Shown here: piece after piece, positions 1 to 7,672 of the stretch
Layout: every line of letters begins with the position of its first letter
Position numbering within the stretch: position 1 is the stretch's first letter
Origin: Hydrogenophaga sp.
GTDB lineage: Bacteria; Pseudomonadota; Gammaproteobacteria; Burkholderiales; Burkholderiaceae_C
NCBI GenBank assembly: GCA_030684755.1
Contig: JAUXXN010000450.1
Coordinates: 1 to 11,508 of the forward strand
Reading direction: 5' to 3'
DNA length: 11,508 nt
Notes under the pieces: generated by a model
Databases searched by the model: none
Seen by the model: only the letters and a program-made list of their open reading frames with translations
What the model was told of the DNA's origin: nothing
Position numbers and translations under genes: made by a program

Positions 1-720
1 ACCGGCTGGCCGATTCTGGCTATTTGCAACGGCGTGGAAAAAGCAGACAGCAAGTTTGGCTCACCGGGCAAGGCGGTTTACGGCTACGACGTGAAACTGC
101 TCGACGATCAGACCGGCGAAGAGCTCCAAGGTGGCAACCAGAAAGGGGTGGTGGCTGTGGTAGGCCCGCTGCCACCCGGCTGCATGCAAACCATCTGGGG
201 TGACGATGCACGTTTCGTTAAAACCTACTGGTCCAGCGTGCCGGGCAAGGTGGTTTACAGCACCTTCGACTGGGGCATTCGCGATGCGGATGGCTATTAT
301 TTCATTCTGGGCCGAACCGACGACGTGATCAACGTCGCAGGTCACCGCCTAGGCACCCGAGAGATTGAGGAAAGTATTTCCAGCCACCCGCGCATTGCTG
401 AAGTGGCTGTGGTGGGCGTGGCCGACCAGCTCAAAGGCCAGGTTGCCATGGCGTTTGCCGTGGTGAAGGACGCATCGTCGTTGACTGACGAAGTCTCTCG
501 CCAGAAACTGGAGGCGGAGGTCATGAAGCTGGTGGACGAGCAGCTCGGCGCGGTGGCGCGTCCGGCGCGCGTGCGTTTTGTCAACGTGTTGCCCAAGACC
601 CGCAGCGGCAAGCTCCTGCGCCGCGCCATCCAAGCGGTGTGCGAAGGCCGCGATGCAGGCGATCTGACCACTATGGATGACCCTGCCGCACTCCAGCAGA
701 TTAAAGACTTGGTGGTCTGA
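1..720 (+). CDS. prpE: Propionyl-CoA synthetase, C-terminal part (5' end outside window)
   Basis: This enzyme activates propionate to propionyl-CoA through a propionyl-adenylate, the entry step of the 2-methylcitrate route, in the cytosol. The reading frame is open from base 1 (T-G-W-P-I-L...), so the true start lies upstream; the internal GTG at 34 is not a start. The 239 residues present are the C-terminal part of an adenylate-forming enzyme. They include the TGW substrate/AMP core at the window edge, the STFDWGIRDADGYYFILGR stretch, the hinge motif GRTDDVINVAGHRLGTREIEE, and the A10 motif PKTRSGK, whose Lys (codon 610-612) is the catalytic and acetylation-regulated lysine of this superfamily. 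The segments GPLPPGCMQTIWGDD and CEGRDAGDLTT are, from memory of the family, characteristic of PrpE rather than acetyl-CoA synthetase Acs. The end is intact (TGA 718-720). A weak hairpin follows (AACCGT 726-731 with ACGGTT 737-742) but has no T-run, so I do not call it a terminator. Confidence 0.93.
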   Translation, partial: TGWPILAICNGVEKADSKFGSPGKAVYGYDVKLLDDQTGEELQGGNQKGVVAVVGPLPPGCMQTIWGDDARFVKTYWSSVPGKVVYSTFDWGIRDADGYYFILGRTDDVINVAGHRLGTREIEESISSHPRIAEVAVVGVADQLKGQVAMAFAVVKDASSLTDEVSRQKLEAEVMKLVDEQLGAVARPARVRFVNVLPKTRSGKLLRRAIQAVCEGRDAGDLTTMDDPAALQQIKDLVV

Positions 721-847
721 AAACGAACCGTGGTCGACGGTTACGCCTCTCTGTTAATGGGGGGGTCAACCAGAGCCCGCCAACGTTTTTTGGATTCTCG
801 GGCCGAGCATTGTGCAAAGCCCGACAAAAACACATGGGCATCGTCAG

Positions 848-876
848 GTTTTGTAAGTATGATTCATGCTTATATT
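848..876 (+). promoter_or_regulatory. Probable promoter of the ArsR-type regulator
   Basis: TATATT at 871-876 matches the sigma-70 -10 consensus at five of six bases. The -35 region about 17 bases upstream (GTTTTG, 848-853) is poor, as is common in promoters that do not need to be strong. Transcription would begin near 883, giving a very short leader to the ATG at 896. Read from sequence only. Confidence 0.4.
854..872. promoter_or_regulatory. Imperfect 19-bp palindrome, candidate ArsR operator
   Basis: TAAGTATGA (854-862) and TCATGCTTA (864-872) are inverted copies around a single T, with one mismatch. The palindrome overlaps the candidate -10 box and sits just upstream of the regulator gene. 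That is the usual position for autorepression by ArsR/SmtB-family repressors, which bind AT-rich inverted repeats. The operator role is inferred. Confidence 0.45.
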
Positions 877-895
877 GACAAAAGTGACGTATGCC

Positions 896-1270
896 ATGGA
901 ACAGATGATCGAATCCGATACAAACGTTGAAAAGGTTCGTGTGTTTGAGTTGGCCGCTGAATTGTTCGGCGTGCTAGCTACGCCCATGCGTCTGCGCATC
1001 TTGAGCGCACTGTGCGACAAAGAAAAATCGGTGTCGCAACTTTTGCAAGAAATTGACACCACACAGCCCAACCTGTCCCAGCATCTAAACCTGCTATACC
1101 GTGCTGGCGTGCTTGCCAAGCGCAAAGATGGTACACAGGTGATTTATCGGGTTCAAAGCGAAAAAGCCGTCACCTTGTGCCGCACGGTTTGTACCCAAAT
1201 TGCCATAGAAATGGATGAGCCCAGTGCTGTGCCAGCTTCTGAGCGGCTATCCCCACGCGTCGCTTCTTGA
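896..1270 (+). CDS. ArsR/SmtB-family transcriptional regulator
   Basis: A 124-residue winged-helix repressor-type protein. The segment LAAELFGVLATPMRLRILSAL (residues 19-39) is the family's first helices. SVSQLLQEIDTTQPNLSQHLNLLYRAGVL (45-73) is the helix-turn-helix with the typical LSQHLxxLxxAGVL recognition helix. KRKDGTQVIYRV (75-86) is the wing. Family members are dimeric sensors of metals, reactive sulfur or redox state. The classical arsenic/metal motif ELCVCD at the start of the recognition region is absent. Cysteines are instead at C40, C95 and C99, which allows a thiol-based signal. The ATG at 896 was chosen because ATG 866 lies inside the putative operator and upstream of the predicted transcript start. 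ATG 905 is also possible, with a GGA four bases upstream. No obvious target operon is adjacent: prpE is upstream and sucA lies beyond a long gap. The family assignment is firm; the ligand is unknown. Confidence 0.88.
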   Translation: MEQMIESDTNVEKVRVFELAAELFGVLATPMRLRILSALCDKEKSVSQLLQEIDTTQPNLSQHLNLLYRAGVLAKRKDGTQVIYRVQSEKAVTLCRTVCTQIAIEMDEPSAVPASERLSPRVAS

Positions 1271-1281
1271 AAGAAGCGTTT
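1261..1281 (+). terminator. Hairpin overlapping the regulator stop codon, possible terminator
   Basis: CGCTTCTT (1261-1268) and AAGAAGCG (1271-1278) are perfect inverted arms, realistically a 7-bp stem with a TGAA loop, followed by only TTT. The stop codon TGA (1268-1270) lies in the loop. The short T-run makes it a weak intrinsic terminator at best. Confidence 0.4.
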
Positions 1282-1406
1282 ACCTCTCGATTGCTCCGTT
1301 AGTTTGTCGTCCCCGGTACGCCTCATATTTATTAACTTGCTCATCCCGCTCACGTTCCGAAAATCAATGGTCCCAAGCTGCTGACGCTAGGCTTGCGCTT
1401 TGCGGT

Positions 1407-1463
1407 GGTGCAACACATCTAGTCGCATTTTGAGTTTCAGTTTGTTGCACCTGATGCTTTTTT
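1407..1463. promoter_or_regulatory. 9-bp inverted repeat with downstream T-run
   Basis: GGTGCAACA (1407-1415) and TGTTGCACC (1443-1451) are perfect inverted copies separated by 27 bases, followed by TTTTTT at 1458-1463. It could be a long-loop transcription-stop element or a spaced operator pair in the sucA leader. The loop is too long for a typical intrinsic terminator. Confidence 0.3.
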
Positions 1464-1580
1464 ACCTCAGATCTGGCCGAGGTGGCACAATACTGGTTTG
1501 CAGTCAGGTCCTTCCAAAGCCACTGTCGCATCCGCCAATCGGTTCAGCCGTGTCGCGGAAGGTTTTTTTTACCAGCTAAT

Positions 1581-1602
1581 GTTTCCCATAGGGAAACGGA
1601 GG
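1581..1602 (+). promoter_or_regulatory. Perfect hairpin abutting the sucA ribosome binding site
   Basis: GTTTCCC (1581-1587), loop ATA, GGGAAAC (1591-1597) form a perfect 7-bp stem. The Shine-Dalgarno sequence GGAGG (1598-1602) begins at the very next base, 11 bases before ATG 1614. In RNA the stem would sit against the ribosome binding site. In DNA it is a 17-bp palindrome that could instead bind a protein. This Shine-Dalgarno decides the sucA start. Confidence 0.5.
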
Positions 1603-1613
1603 TCAGCGGATTT

Positions 1614-4505
1614 ATGAGCGATTCCCAATCAAACAGGGGCAACGTCTATGTTGCCTACAAAGGCAACTCGTACCTCTTCGGCGGCAACGCGCCGTACGTA
1701 GAGGAAATGTACGAAAACTACTTGGAAAATCCAGGCAGCGTTTCTGACAGTTGGCGCAGCTACTTCGATGCTCTGCAACACGTTCCCGCTGTGGACGGTT
1801 CCGATGCACGCGATGTGCCCCACCAGCCCGTGATCAATGCCTTCGCAGATCGGGCGAAGCAAGGTGGCACCAAGGTTGTTATTGCTGCTGGCGCCGATTC
1901 TGATCTCGGTCGCAAACGCGTGGCTGTTCAGCAGCTGATCGCAGCCTACCGAAACGTCGGATCAAACTGGGCCGACCTTGACCCGCTTAAGCGCACCGAG
2001 CGCGACCACATTCCCGAACTCGACCCGGCGTTTTATGGCTTTGCCGATGCCGACTTCGAGACCGTGTTCAACACCAGCAACACGTTTTTCGGCAAGGAAG
2101 TCATGTCCCTGCGCGACTTGCTCAATGCCTTGCGCGAGACGTACTGCGCGAGCGTTGGTGCCGAGTACATGTACATCAGCGACCAAAAACAAAAGCGCTG
2201 GTGGCAAGAAAAGCTCGAATCAATTCGCAGCAAGCCATCGTTCAACGCCGAGAAGAAAAAACACATCCTCGATCGCCTGACCGCTGCCGAAGGTCTGGAG
2301 CGTTTTCTGCACACCAAATATGTGGGGCAAAAGCGTTTTTCACTCGAAGGTGGTGAGAGTTTTATTGCCGCTATGGACGAGGTGATTCAGCAGGCTGGTT
2401 CCCAGGGCGTTCAGGAAATCGTGATCGGTATGGCCCATCGTGGCCGCCTGAATGTCCTTGTCAATATTCTGGGCAAGATGCCCAAAGACCTGTTCGCTGA
2501 GTTCGACCATACAGCTCCCGAAGACCTGCCCGCTGGCGATGTGAAGTACCACCAAGGCTTCAGTTCCGATGTGTCTACGCCAGGCGGCCCGGTTCACCTG
2601 TCGCTGGCGTTCAACCCCTCGCACCTCGAAATTGTCAACCCGGTTGTGGAGGGCTCGGTGCGTGCCCGAATGGATCGCCGCGGCGACCCGTACGGCAAAC
2701 AGGTGTTGCCTGTGCTGGTGCACGGCGACGCCGCTTTTGCTGGCCAAGGTGTGAACCAGGAAACGCTGGCCCTCGCACAAACCCGTGGCTATTCCACCGG
2801 CGGTACCGTTCATCTGATCATTAATAACCAGATTGGCTTCACCACTTCCGACCCGCGCGATCTGCGCTCCACGCTGTATTGCACGGACATTGTCAAAGGC
2901 GTCGAATCGCCGGTGCTGCACGTCAACGGTGATGACCCAGAGGCTGTGGTGCTGGCCACCCAGTTGGCGCTTGAATACCGCATGACGTTCCGCAAAGACG
3001 TGGTGGTGGACATTATTTGCTTCCGCAAACTCGGCCATAACGAGCAAGATACCCCCAGCCTGACGCAGCCGCTGATGTATCGCAAGATTGCTGCACACCC
3101 CGGCACCCGCAGACTCTACGCCGACAAGCTGGCTGCACAAGGGATGGGCGACACCTTGGGTGACGAAATGTCCAAGTCGTACCGCGCAGCGCTGGACGCT
3201 GGGCGCCACACGGTGGACCCGGTGCTGACCAACTTCAAGAGCAAGTACGCGGTGGATTGGCAGCCCTTCTTGAACAAGAAGTGGACCGATGCTGGAGATA
3301 CCGCCCTGCCCATGGCTGAGTGGAAGCGCCTGTCGGACCGGTTGACCGCCATTCCCACCAGCGTGACCCCGCACCAACTGGTGAAGAAGGTCTACGCCGA
3401 CCGCGCAGCCATGGGCCGCGGTGACATCCCGGTGGATTGGGGCATGGGCGAGCACATGGCGTTTGCCTCGCTGGTGGCCAGTGGTTTCCCGGTGCGCCTC
3501 TCTGGAGAAGACTGTGGTCGCGGCACCTTCACGCACCGCCATGCAGTGATTCATGATCAGAACCGCGAAAAATGGGACACCGGTACCTACACGCCGCTGG
3601 AAAACGTGGCCGACAACCAGGCGCCGTTTGTCGTCATCGACTCCATCCTGTCTGAAGAAGCGGTGCTGGGCTTTGAGTACGGCTACGCCTCCAACGACCC
3701 GAACACGCTGGTGATCTGGGAAGCGCAGTTCGGCGACTTTGCCAACGGTGCGCAAGTGGTGATCGACCAGTTCATTGCCTCGGGCGAAGTCAAGTGGGGC
3801 CGCGTCAACGGCATCACCCTGATGCTGCCGCACGGCTACGAAGGCCAAGGCCCCGAGCACAGCTCGGCCCGTCTGGAGCGCTTCATGCAACTGGCTGCCG
3901 ACACCAACATGCAGATCGTCCAGCCGACCACGGCCAGCCAGATCTTCCACATCTTGCGCCGCCAAGTGATTCGCAACTTGCGCAAGCCGCTGATCATCTT
4001 CACGCCCAAGTCGTTGCTGCGCAACAAAGACGCGACCTCGCCGCTGTCGGAGTTCACCAAAGGCAGCTTCCAGACGGTGATTCCTGAGAGCAACGCGGCG
4101 GTGGTGAAGAACGCCGACAAGGTCAAGCGCATCATCTGCTGTTCGGGCAAGGTGTACTACGACCTGATGAAGAAACGCGAAGAAAAAGGCGCTGACGATG
4201 TGGCCATCATCCGTGTTGAACAGCTCTACCCGTTCCCGCACAAGGTATTTGGTGCGGAGGTGCGCAAATACCCAAACGCGACCGACATCGTGTGGTGCCA
4301 AGACGAGCCTCAAAACCAAGGCGCCTGGTTCTTTGTTCAGCACTATATCCACGAGAACATGCTCGACGGTCAGAAACTTGGCTACGCCGGTCGCGCCGCA
4401 TCGGCATCGCCTGCCGTGGGGTATGCGCACCTGCACCAAGAGCAGCAGAAGAATCTGATTGAAGCGGCTTTCTCCAAGCTCAAAGGCTTCATCCTCACCA
4501 AATAA
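1614..4505 (+). CDS. sucA: 2-oxoglutarate dehydrogenase E1 component
   Basis: This is the thiamine-diphosphate-dependent E1 subunit. It decarboxylates 2-oxoglutarate and succinylates the lipoyl arm of SucB in the cytosolic TCA-cycle complex. It has 963 residues, close to the roughly 930-960 usual for the family. ATG 1614 (MSDSQSN) is chosen over GTG 1482 because of the GGAGG at 1598-1602 and the lack of family similarity upstream. The N-terminal segment (about residues 15-60, SYLFGGNAPYVEEMYENYL...SWRSYFDAL) is the E2-binding region seen in this family. The core shows GMAHRGRLN around H275, the FNPSHLE histidine H337, and the ThDP/Mg pair: D372 in VHGDAAFAGQGV and N405 in IINNQIGF, spaced 33 residues apart as in the E. 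coli enzyme. It also shows GHNEQDTPSLTQPLMY. The C-terminus ends with the typical YAGRAASASPAVGYAHLHQEQQ. No truncation or missing key residue was seen. The start of sucB lies 98 bases downstream. Confidence 0.97.
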   Translation: MSDSQSNRGNVYVAYKGNSYLFGGNAPYVEEMYENYLENPGSVSDSWRSYFDALQHVPAVDGSDARDVPHQPVINAFADRAKQGGTKVVIAAGADSDLGRKRVAVQQLIAAYRNVGSNWADLDPLKRTERDHIPELDPAFYGFADADFETVFNTSNTFFGKEVMSLRDLLNALRETYCASVGAEYMYISDQKQKRWWQEKLESIRSKPSFNAEKKKHILDRLTAAEGLERFLHTKYVGQKRFSLEGGESFIAAMDEVIQQAGSQGVQEIVIGMAHRGRLNVLVNILGKMPKDLFAEFDHTAPEDLPAGDVKYHQGFSSDVSTPGGPVHLSLAFNPSHLEIVNPVVEGSVRARMDRRGDPYGKQVLPVLVHGDAAFAGQGVNQETLALAQTRGYSTGGTVHLIINNQIGFTTSDPRDLRSTLYCTDIVKGVESPVLHVNGDDPEAVVLATQLALEYRMTFRKDVVVDIICFRKLGHNEQDTPSLTQPLMYRKIAAHPGTRRLYADKLAAQGMGDTLGDEMSKSYRAALDAGRHTVDPVLTNFKSKYAVDWQPFLNKKWTDAGDTALPMAEWKRLSDRLTAIPTSVTPHQLVKKVYADRAAMGRGDIPVDWGMGEHMAFASLVASGFPVRLSGEDCGRGTFTHRHAVIHDQNREKWDTGTYTPLENVADNQAPFVVIDSILSEEAVLGFEYGYASNDPNTLVIWEAQFGDFANGAQVVIDQFIASGEVKWGRVNGITLMLPHGYEGQGPEHSSARLERFMQLAADTNMQIVQPTTASQIFHILRRQVIRNLRKPLIIFTPKSLLRNKDATSPLSEFTKGSFQTVIPESNAAVVKNADKVKRIICCSGKVYYDLMKKREEKGADDVAIIRVEQLYPFPHKVFGAEVRKYPNATDIVWCQDEPQNQGAWFFVQHYIHENMLDGQKLGYAGRAASASPAVGYAHLHQEQQKNLIEAAFSKLKGFILTK

Positions 4506-4528
4506 CCGGCGGTGCCCGTTGCGGCGCA

Positions 4529-4555
4529 GGCGCTCGGTGAAACCACCGCAGCGCC
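4529..4555 (+). promoter_or_regulatory. Strong hairpin between sucA and sucB
   Basis: GGCGCTCGGTG (4529-4539) pairs with CACCG (4544-4548) and AGCGCC (4550-4555) around an AAAC loop, giving 11 base pairs with one bulged C. There is no T-run after it, so it is not a standard terminator. It could protect the upstream mRNA from 3' decay, mark a processing site, or tune expression between the E1 and E2 genes. It lies within the 98-base spacer between sucA and sucB. Confidence 0.5.
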
Positions 4556-4603
4556 CCCAACACCGCAACGCACAACACCTAACGCAAAGAACAGGAAATA
4601 CAA

Positions 4604-5869
4604 ATGGCAATCGTAGAAGTCAAAGTTCCACAGCTTTCTGAGTCCGTGGCCGAAGCCACCCTGCTGCAGTGGAAAAAGAAGGTCGGCGACGTGGTCACGG
4701 TCGATGAGACGCTGATCGAAATCGAAACCGACAAGGTTGTGCTGGAATGCCCCGCACCCTCCAGCGGCGTGCTGGTGGAAATTATTCAAGTCGATGGCGC
4801 CACCGTGGCCGCCGAGCAGCTGATTGCCCGCATCGACACCGCCGCTGTGGCCGGTGCTGCCGCCCCCGTGGCGGCTGCCGCGCCTGCTGCTGTCGCCGCC
4901 GCCCCTGTGGCTGCTGCTGCGGCGGCTGCGCCCAGCTCGCAGTCCAAAGCCGGTGTGGCCATGCCCGCTGCCGCCAAACTGATGGCTGACGGTGGCATGG
5001 CCCCCGGCTCGGTGGCCGGCACGGGCAAAGATGGCCGTGTGACCAAAGGCGACGTGCTGGCTGCTGCGGCTGCACCCAAGGCCGCTGTGGCCGCCCCGGT
5101 GGCTATTCCCACCGGCGCACCCACCAAAGTGCTGCCCCAAGTGGCCACCGTGGCACCCGATCTGGGCGACCGCCCTGAAGATCGCGTGCCCATTAACCGC
5201 CTGCGCGCCCGCGTGGCCGAGCGTTTGTTGCAGTCGCAATCGACCAACGCCATCCTGACCACGTTCAACGAAATCAACATGGCTCCGGTCATGGAGATGC
5301 GCAAGAAGTTTCAGGACCGGTTCGAGAAAGAACACGGCGTCAAGCTGGGCTTCATGAGCTTCTTCGTGAAGGCGGCTGTGCATGCGCTGAAAAAATTCCC
5401 GGTTCTCAACGCCTCGGTGGACGGCAACGACATCGTTTACCACGGCTATTTCGACATTGGCATTGCTGTGGGTTCGCCCCGTGGCTTGGTGGTGCCAATT
5501 TTGCGCAACGCCGACCAAATGAGCTTTGCCGACATTGAGAAGAAAATTGCTGAATTTGGCCAAAAAGCCAAAGACGGCAAGCTGAGCATGGACGACATGA
5601 CCGGTGGCACCTTCTCCATCTCCAACGGCGGCACCTTCGGCTCGATGATGTCCACCCCCATCATCAACCCACCGCAGTCGGCCATTTTGGGCGTACACGC
5701 CACGAAAGACCGCGCCATGGTGGAAAACGGCCAAGTGGTGGTTCGCCCCATGAACTACTTCGCCATGTCGTACGACCACCGCATCATCGACGGCCGCGAA
5801 GCAGTGCTGGGCTTGGTGGCGATGAAGGAAGCCCTGGAAGACCCAGCGCGCTTGCTGTTTGACATCTGA
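4604..5869 (+). CDS. sucB: Dihydrolipoyllysine succinyltransferase, 2-oxoglutarate dehydrogenase E2
   Basis: This E2 core subunit carries the swinging lipoyl arm and transfers the succinyl group to CoA to form succinyl-CoA. It has 421 residues and starts at ATG 4604, with AGGAA at 4593-4597 six bases upstream. Domain order: lipoyl domain (residues 1-78) with the lipoylated lysine K44 in ETDKVVLE; an Ala/Pro-rich flexible linker (about 79-112) built of GCC/GCT-type codons; the peripheral-subunit-binding domain (about 120-154, [11 protein letters not shown]...[16 protein letters not shown]); a second Ala-rich linker; and the acyltransferase domain (about 190-421), which ends with the catalytic motif [12 protein letters not shown] (H392, D396). 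The sequence ENVQINMAP-like stretch of the family appears as [16 protein letters not shown]. There is one lipoyl domain, as expected for a succinyltransferase. No damage was seen. The PspC-domain gene begins 20 bases after the stop, which suggests co-transcription. Confidence 0.97.
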   Translation: MAIVEVKVPQLSESVAEATLLQWKKKVGDVVTVDETLIEIETDKVVLECPAPSSGVLVEIIQVDGATVAAEQLIARIDTAAVAGAAAPVAAAAPAAVAAAPVAAAAAAAPSSQSKAGVAMPAAAKLMADGGMAPGSVAGTGKDGRVTKGDVLAAAAAPKAAVAAPVAIPTGAPTKVLPQVATVAPDLGDRPEDRVPINRLRARVAERLLQSQSTNAILTTFNEINMAPVMEMRKKFQDRFEKEHGVKLGFMSFFVKAAVHALKKFPVLNASVDGNDIVYHGYFDIGIAVGSPRGLVVPILRNADQMSFADIEKKIAEFGQKAKDGKLSMDDMTGGTFSISNGGTFGSMMSTPIINPPQSAILGVHATKDRAMVENGQVVVRPMNYFAMSYDHRIIDGREAVLGLVAMKEALEDPARLLFDI

Positions 5870-5889
5870 GGCCACAAGCGGCTTGCACC

Positions 5890-6210
5890 ATGTCACTGGC
5901 AGATGAACTCTTGAAGCTGGTACAGCTGCGCGAACGCGGCAGCTTGACGGACTCGGAGTTCGACCGGGCCAAAGCCCGGCTGCTGGGCACGGGTGTGGAG
6001 CCCTTGGTGCAGCCGAAGCTGGCGCAGTCGGTCAACGGCCTGCGCCGCTCCCGCACAGACAAGTGGTTGGCGGGCGTGTGCGGTGGCACCGCCGTGGCCA
6101 CGGGCGTGGACGCCTGGATTTGGCGTCTGCTGCTGACCGTGCTGTTTTTCGCAGGGGGTACGGGCCTGGTGCTCTACGTCCTGCTCTGGATTTTTGTGCC
6201 CGCCGAATAA
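5890..6210 (+). CDS. Small SHOCT-PspC domain membrane protein
   Basis: A 106-residue predicted inner-membrane protein of unknown role. Residues 4-33 (ADELLKLVQLRERGSLTDSEFDRAKARLL) match the SHOCT pattern, a short helical module often attached to other domains. Residues 50-106 match a PspC domain: LRRSRTDKWLAGVCGGTAVATGVDAWIWRLL, then a hydrophobic segment (about 79-103) with a glycine-rich turn (AGGTG) and the terminal YVLLWIFVPAE. The domain is named for phage-shock protein C, a membrane-stress regulator, but many stand-alone PspC proteins have no established function. It sits 20 bases after sucB and 27 bases before lpdA on the same strand, so it is very likely transcribed with them. It has no clear Shine-Dalgarno sequence, so translation may be coupled to sucB. 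It contains one cysteine (C64). Domain calls are by eye. Confidence 0.87.
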   Translation: MSLADELLKLVQLRERGSLTDSEFDRAKARLLGTGVEPLVQPKLAQSVNGLRRSRTDKWLAGVCGGTAVATGVDAWIWRLLLTVLFFAGGTGLVLYVLLWIFVPAE

Positions 6211-6237
6211 GGCGTGCAGCAACCCGAGAGTTTCAAC

Positions 6238-7665
6238 ATGTCTCAATCTTTTGATGTGATCGTCATCGGTGGCGGTCCTGGCGGCTACATTGCGGCCATC
6301 CGCGCCGCGCAACTGGGCTTCAAAGTCGCCTGTGTTGACGAATGGAAAAACGCCGCTGGCGGCCCCGCACTGGGCGGCACCTGCACCAACGTGGGTTGCA
6401 TCCCGTCCAAAGCGCTGCTGCAATCCAGCGAACATTTTGACCACGCCAACCACCACTTTGCCGACCACGGCATCAGCACCGGCACGGTGAAGATGGACGT
6501 GTCCAAAATGGTGGGCCGCAAAGACGCGGTGGTGAAGCAGAACAACGACGGGATTCAGTACCTGTTCAAGAAGAACAAGGTTACGTTCTTCCATGGCCGG
6601 GGCTCGTTTGTGAAAGCGGTGGACGGCGGTTACGAGATTCAGGTGGCGGGTACCAAAGAAGACCTGTTGACTGGCAAGCAAATCATTGTGGCCACCGGTT
6701 CCAACGCCCGTGCGCTGCCCGGCGTGCCGTTTGACGAAGAAACCGTGCTGTCCAACGACGGCGCGCTGCGCATCGGCGCGGTGCCGAAAAAGCTGGCGCT
6801 GATTGGTTCGGGCGTGATTGGCTTGGAAATGGGTTCGGTCTGGCGCCGTTTGGGTTCGGACGTGACCATCCTCGAAGGCCTGCCCACGTTCTTGGGCGCG
6901 GTGGACGAGCAAATTGCCAAAGAAGCCAAAAAAGCCTTTGACAAGCAGGGCTTGAAGATTGAGCTGGGCGTGAAAGTGGGCGACATCAAGCTGACCAAAA
7001 AAGGCGTCAGCGTGGCTTACACCAACGCCAAGGGCGAAGCCGTGAAGCTGGATGCCGACAAGCTGATCGTCTCCATTGGCCGGGTGCCCAACACCATTGG
7101 CCTCAATGCCGAGGCCGTGGGTCTGCAACTCGACGAGCGCGGCGCGATTGTGGTGGATGCTGAATGCAAAACCAGCTTGCCCGGTGTGTGGGCGGTGGGC
7201 GATGTGGTGCGTGGCCCCATGTTGGCGCACAAAGCGGAAGAAGAGGGCGTGGCCGTGGCAGAGCGCATTGCTGGCCAGCACGGACATGTCAACTTCAACA
7301 CCGTTCCTTGGGTCATTTACACCAGCCCCGAGATTGCTTGGGTGGGCGAGACCGAGCAGCAGCTCAAGGCGCGCGGCGCCGCTTACAAAGCCGGTACGTT
7401 CCCGTTCTTGGCCAACGGCCGCGCGCGCGCACTGGGCGACACGACCGGCATGGTGAAGTTCCTGGCCGATGCAACCACCGACGAAATCCTGGGCGTCCAC
7501 ATCGTGGGCCCCATGGCGTCGGAGCTGATTGCTGAAGCGGTGGTGGCGATGGAATTCAAGGCCAGCGCCGAAGACATTGCCCGCATTTGCCACGCGCACC
7601 CTTCGCTGTCCGAGGCGACCAAAGAAGCCGCGCTGGCGGTGGACAAGCGCACGCTGAATTTCTGA
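6238..7665 (+). CDS. lpdA: Dihydrolipoamide dehydrogenase (E3)
   Basis: This FAD-dependent disulfide oxidoreductase reoxidises the dihydrolipoyl arm of SucB and passes electrons to NAD+. It may also serve other 2-oxo-acid complexes. It has 475 residues from ATG 6238 ([16 protein letters not shown]). The upstream in-frame GTG at 6214 would add eight residues ahead of the usual start and is not preferred. Visible landmarks are the FAD-binding [17 protein letters not shown] (11-27), the redox-active disulfide [16 protein letters not shown] (C49, C54), the NAD-binding GSGVIG (190-195) in [17 protein letters not shown], the second FAD motif ending [21 protein letters not shown], and the C-terminal HAHPSLSE with the catalytic pair H454 and E459. 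The insert [10 protein letters not shown] before the disulfide resembles betaproteobacterial versions (from memory). It closes the sucA-sucB-PspC-lpdA cluster. Confidence 0.96.
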   Translation: MSQSFDVIVIGGGPGGYIAAIRAAQLGFKVACVDEWKNAAGGPALGGTCTNVGCIPSKALLQSSEHFDHANHHFADHGISTGTVKMDVSKMVGRKDAVVKQNNDGIQYLFKKNKVTFFHGRGSFVKAVDGGYEIQVAGTKEDLLTGKQIIVATGSNARALPGVPFDEETVLSNDGALRIGAVPKKLALIGSGVIGLEMGSVWRRLGSDVTILEGLPTFLGAVDEQIAKEAKKAFDKQGLKIELGVKVGDIKLTKKGVSVAYTNAKGEAVKLDADKLIVSIGRVPNTIGLNAEAVGLQLDERGAIVVDAECKTSLPGVWAVGDVVRGPMLAHKAEEEGVAVAERIAGQHGHVNFNTVPWVIYTSPEIAWVGETEQQLKARGAAYKAGTFPFLANGRARALGDTTGMVKFLADATTDEILGVHIVGPMASELIAEAVVAMEFKASAEDIARICHAHPSLSEATKEAALAVDKRTLNF

Positions 7666-7672
7666 TCCAACC

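Larger units (their letters stand above)
1282..1613. other. Long gene-free leader upstream of sucA
   Basis: No supported coding region is seen in these 332 bases. An in-frame extension of sucA back to GTG 1482 exists but has none of the family's N-terminal character. The stretch holds a 9-bp inverted repeat (1407-1415 with 1443-1451) followed by six Ts (1458-1463), an eight-T run (1563-1570) and a hairpin next to the ribosome binding site. No promoter with a good match to consensus could be picked by eye, so the sucA promoter remains unplaced in this region. Confidence 0.6.

Noticed and set aside
730..930. 66-codon plus-strand open frame between prpE and the regulator
   Set aside because: It has no ribosome binding site or recognisable motif, and it overlaps the regulator start and its putative operator.
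1484..1503. Sigma-54-like promoter, TGGCAC followed by TTTGCA
   Set aside because: The distance between the GG and GC elements is about four bases too long for a -24/-12 promoter.
1482..1613. N-terminal extension of sucA by 44 codons to GTG 1482
   Set aside because: The extension has no family similarity, and a good GGAGG lies just before ATG 1614.
4840..4940. Ala/Pro-rich low-complexity stretch in sucB as a possible repeat or error
   Set aside because: This is the normal flexible linker between the lipoyl and subunit-binding domains of E2 proteins.
6214..6237. GTG 6214 as the lpdA start
   Set aside because: It adds eight residues before the conserved N-terminus, and ATG 6238 fits the family start.
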